Source: Candidatus Peregrinibacteria bacterium (GTDB taxonomy: Bacteria; Patescibacteriota; Gracilibacteria; UBA1369; LOWO2-01-FULL-3). From it: a stretch of DNA of 7,635 nucleotides. Where the stretch lies: positions 1 through 7,635 of the forward strand of contig WJKQ01000052.1 of the NCBI GenBank assembly GCA_014728975.1, in the 5' to 3' direction. This document shows, one piece after another, positions 6,380 to 7,635 of the stretch (its first letter is position 1; the number at the start of each line of letters is the position of its first letter). The translations under genes were made by a program, and so were the position numbers. The notes below the pieces were generated by a model, which was not told the origin of the DNA, did no database searches, and saw only the letters and a list, made by a program, of their open reading frames with translations.

Positions 6380-6396
6380 ATAAAGAGGATTTTTTT
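6370..6396 (+). terminator. Attenuator terminator before thrC
   Basis: CCTCT (6370-6374) pairs with AGAGG (6384-6388) across a nine-base loop, followed by A and seven Ts (6390-6396). The stem is short, as suits a conditional terminator, and it competes with the antiterminator. It could also stop transcripts reading through from the 442-residue gene, which has no other terminator. Confidence 0.65.
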
Positions 6397-6411
6397 ATAA
6401 CTTTGCTTGGA

Positions 6412-7635
6412 ATGGTACCAGCCAATAACGGAAAATTTTATACTCTCAAATGTATCAAATGCGGTGCAGAATTCGATGAACATCAGACAGCCACAACCTG
6501 TTTAAAATGCGAAGGAGCGTTGGATGTTATATATGATTATGATTATATAAAACAAAGACTCAATCTTTATGCTCTTAAAAATTCTCCGATTTCAGCGCTT
6601 AAATATCTGACTTTTTATCCAATTATCAATCTGGAAAAAATTATTACCCTTAACGAAGGCGGAACACCTCTTCACCACTGTCGGAACCTTTCCAAAAAAT
6701 ATAAAATTAAAAACCTTTATATAAAAAATGAGGGAGCGAATCCCACAGGGGTTTTTAAGGATAGAGGAACCCTGGTCGAGGTTACAAAAGCTTTGGAAAT
6801 GGGCGCAAGTGCGGTTTGTCTGGCGTCTACGGGTAATATGGCCGCTTCCGTTTCAGCGTACTGTACGATCGCAAAAATTCCCTGCTACGTACTTGTGCCG
6901 GAAGGAACACCGATAGGCAAACTTGCACAAACGCTCTCTTATGGTTCAAGAATTATTCAGGTCCGGGGGACATATTCAGATTGTGCCGGACTGGCTGTGG
7001 AAATGGCCGAAAAACATGGATTTTACCTTGCAGGCGATTATGTCTTTAGATTGGAAGGTCAAAAATCACAGGGCTATGAAATTGCTGAGCAGCTTGGATG
7101 GAAATCACCGGATTACGTGATTGTTCCAATGGGCTGTGGAACAAATTTGTCCGCTATATGGAAAGGTTTCAAAGAATTAAAAAAATTAAATCTTATAGAT
7201 AATCTTCCAAAATTAATTGGGGTTCAGCCTGATGGATGCAATGTAATTGTCAAAGCATTTAAATCAAGAAATAAAAAAATTACCCCTCTTAATAAGCCGG
7301 ATACGATTTGCAGTGCCGTAGCGGCAGGCGATCCACTTGACGGGAAAAAAGCAATAAAAGCTCTCACGGAATCAAAAGGGTCTGTGGTACAGCTGTCGGA
7401 CGAAACCACCCTTGAAACGGAACAACTCCTTGCCAAAGAGGAAGCAATATTTGTGGAGCCATCCGGAGCATTGGCCATTGCGGCATTGGAAGCCTTGACC
7501 AAAAAAAAGTTTTTTAAGAAAGATGACACTGTAGTCTGTGTTGCAACCGGAAATGGGCTTAAAGATCCAAAATCGGCGATAAAAAACATTCCGGATCCGC
7601 CCACAATAGATCCTGATATTAAAGAGGTTGACAAC
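6412..7635 (+). CDS. thrC: Threonine synthase (3' end beyond window)
   Basis: This is a pyridoxal-phosphate enzyme converting O-phospho-L-homoserine and water to L-threonine and phosphate, the last step of threonine synthesis, in the cytoplasm. The 408 codons seen are open to the window edge. An N-terminal zinc ribbon (C14, C17, C30, C33; two CxxC pairs) is typical of one threonine synthase subgroup. Next comes NEGGTPLHHC, then NPTGVFKDRG with the cofactor lysine K116, the substrate/cofactor loop STGN (139-142), the phosphate-binding GCGTN (241-245), EPSG (349-352) and ATGNG (378-382). The usual serine of NPTGSFKDRG is valine here. The fold appears essentially complete and only a short tail should be missing. 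The ATG at 6412 is the only good start; the frame is open upstream to 6364, but across the terminator. Related fold-type II enzymes such as threonine deaminase are less likely given the zinc ribbon and motif set. Transcription is probably set by the Ile-codon attenuator just upstream. Confidence 0.92.
   Translation, partial: MVPANNGKFYTLKCIKCGAEFDEHQTATTCLKCEGALDVIYDYDYIKQRLNLYALKNSPISALKYLTFYPIINLEKIITLNEGGTPLHHCRNLSKKYKIKNLYIKNEGANPTGVFKDRGTLVEVTKALEMGASAVCLASTGNMAASVSAYCTIAKIPCYVLVPEGTPIGKLAQTLSYGSRIIQVRGTYSDCAGLAVEMAEKHGFYLAGDYVFRLEGQKSQGYEIAEQLGWKSPDYVIVPMGCGTNLSAIWKGFKELKKLNLIDNLPKLIGVQPDGCNVIVKAFKSRNKKITPLNKPDTICSAVAAGDPLDGKKAIKALTESKGSVVQLSDETTLETEQLLAKEEAIFVEPSGALAIAALEALTKKKFFKKDDTVVCVATGNGLKDPKSAIKNIPDPPTIDPDIKEVDN

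Noticed and set aside
6343..6396. T-box or other tRNA- or metabolite-binding riboswitch upstream of thrC
   Set aside because: The leader is too short and lacks the T-box antiterminator consensus and specifier loop. The tiny Ile-rich ORF with alternating hairpins explains it better.
7224..7634. Long ORF (136 codons) on the - strand at the window end
   Set aside because: It lies antisense to thrC, whose protein motifs are unambiguous. The antisense frame is open because of codon composition and matches no known family.

Overview
This window is an AT-rich stretch of bacterial DNA. Every complete gene ends in TAA, and no real gene contains an in-frame TGA, so the ordinary bacterial code applies and TGA is not being used as glycine. 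AUG starts without a Shine-Dalgarno motif, very short predicted 5' leaders, large lineage-specific hypothetical proteins and sparse metabolism suggest a small-genome bacterium such as the Patescibacteria (CPR). That placement is inference; nothing here is diagnostic of a taxon.

Layout. (1) 1-2444, + strand: a consensus extended -10 promoter and a full-length phosphoketolase gene (xfp). It is cut by a single in-frame TAA at 762-764, giving a 230-codon N-terminal piece and a 547-codon C-terminal piece in the same frame. (2) 2479-2673, +: a 64-residue protein with a His-rich N-terminus and one CxxC pair, followed by a hairpin flanked by A and T runs. (3) 2718-2802, -: tRNA-Tyr(GTA) with encoded CCA, sharing that hairpin as a terminator from the opposite side. 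(4) 2861-4747, -: a 628-residue unrecognised protein with one membrane segment. (5) 4748-4902: a divergent promoter region with an 8-bp-period tandem repeat. (6) 4903-6231, +: a 442-residue, Trp-rich, highly charged unrecognised protein. (7) 6246-7635, +: a promoter, a 15-residue leader peptide with six Ile codons, alternative antiterminator and terminator hairpins, and threonine synthase (thrC), which runs off the window end.

The most notable element is the last. The arrangement upstream of thrC has all the parts of a ribosome-mediated transcription attenuator: promoter, tiny ORF, stop codon four bases before a strand that can form a 9-bp antiterminator, and a competing terminator with seven Ts. 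The leader codons are Ile plus one Leu, with no Thr. This predicts that thrC is controlled by charged tRNA-Ile, the signal for the downstream product of threonine, rather than by threonine.

The second point of interest is the phosphoketolase stop codon. All downstream family motifs are intact, so it is a very recent nonsense mutation, a sequence error, or a site of readthrough or reinitiation. The two large hypothetical proteins are divergent neighbours with no function that can be read from sequence.
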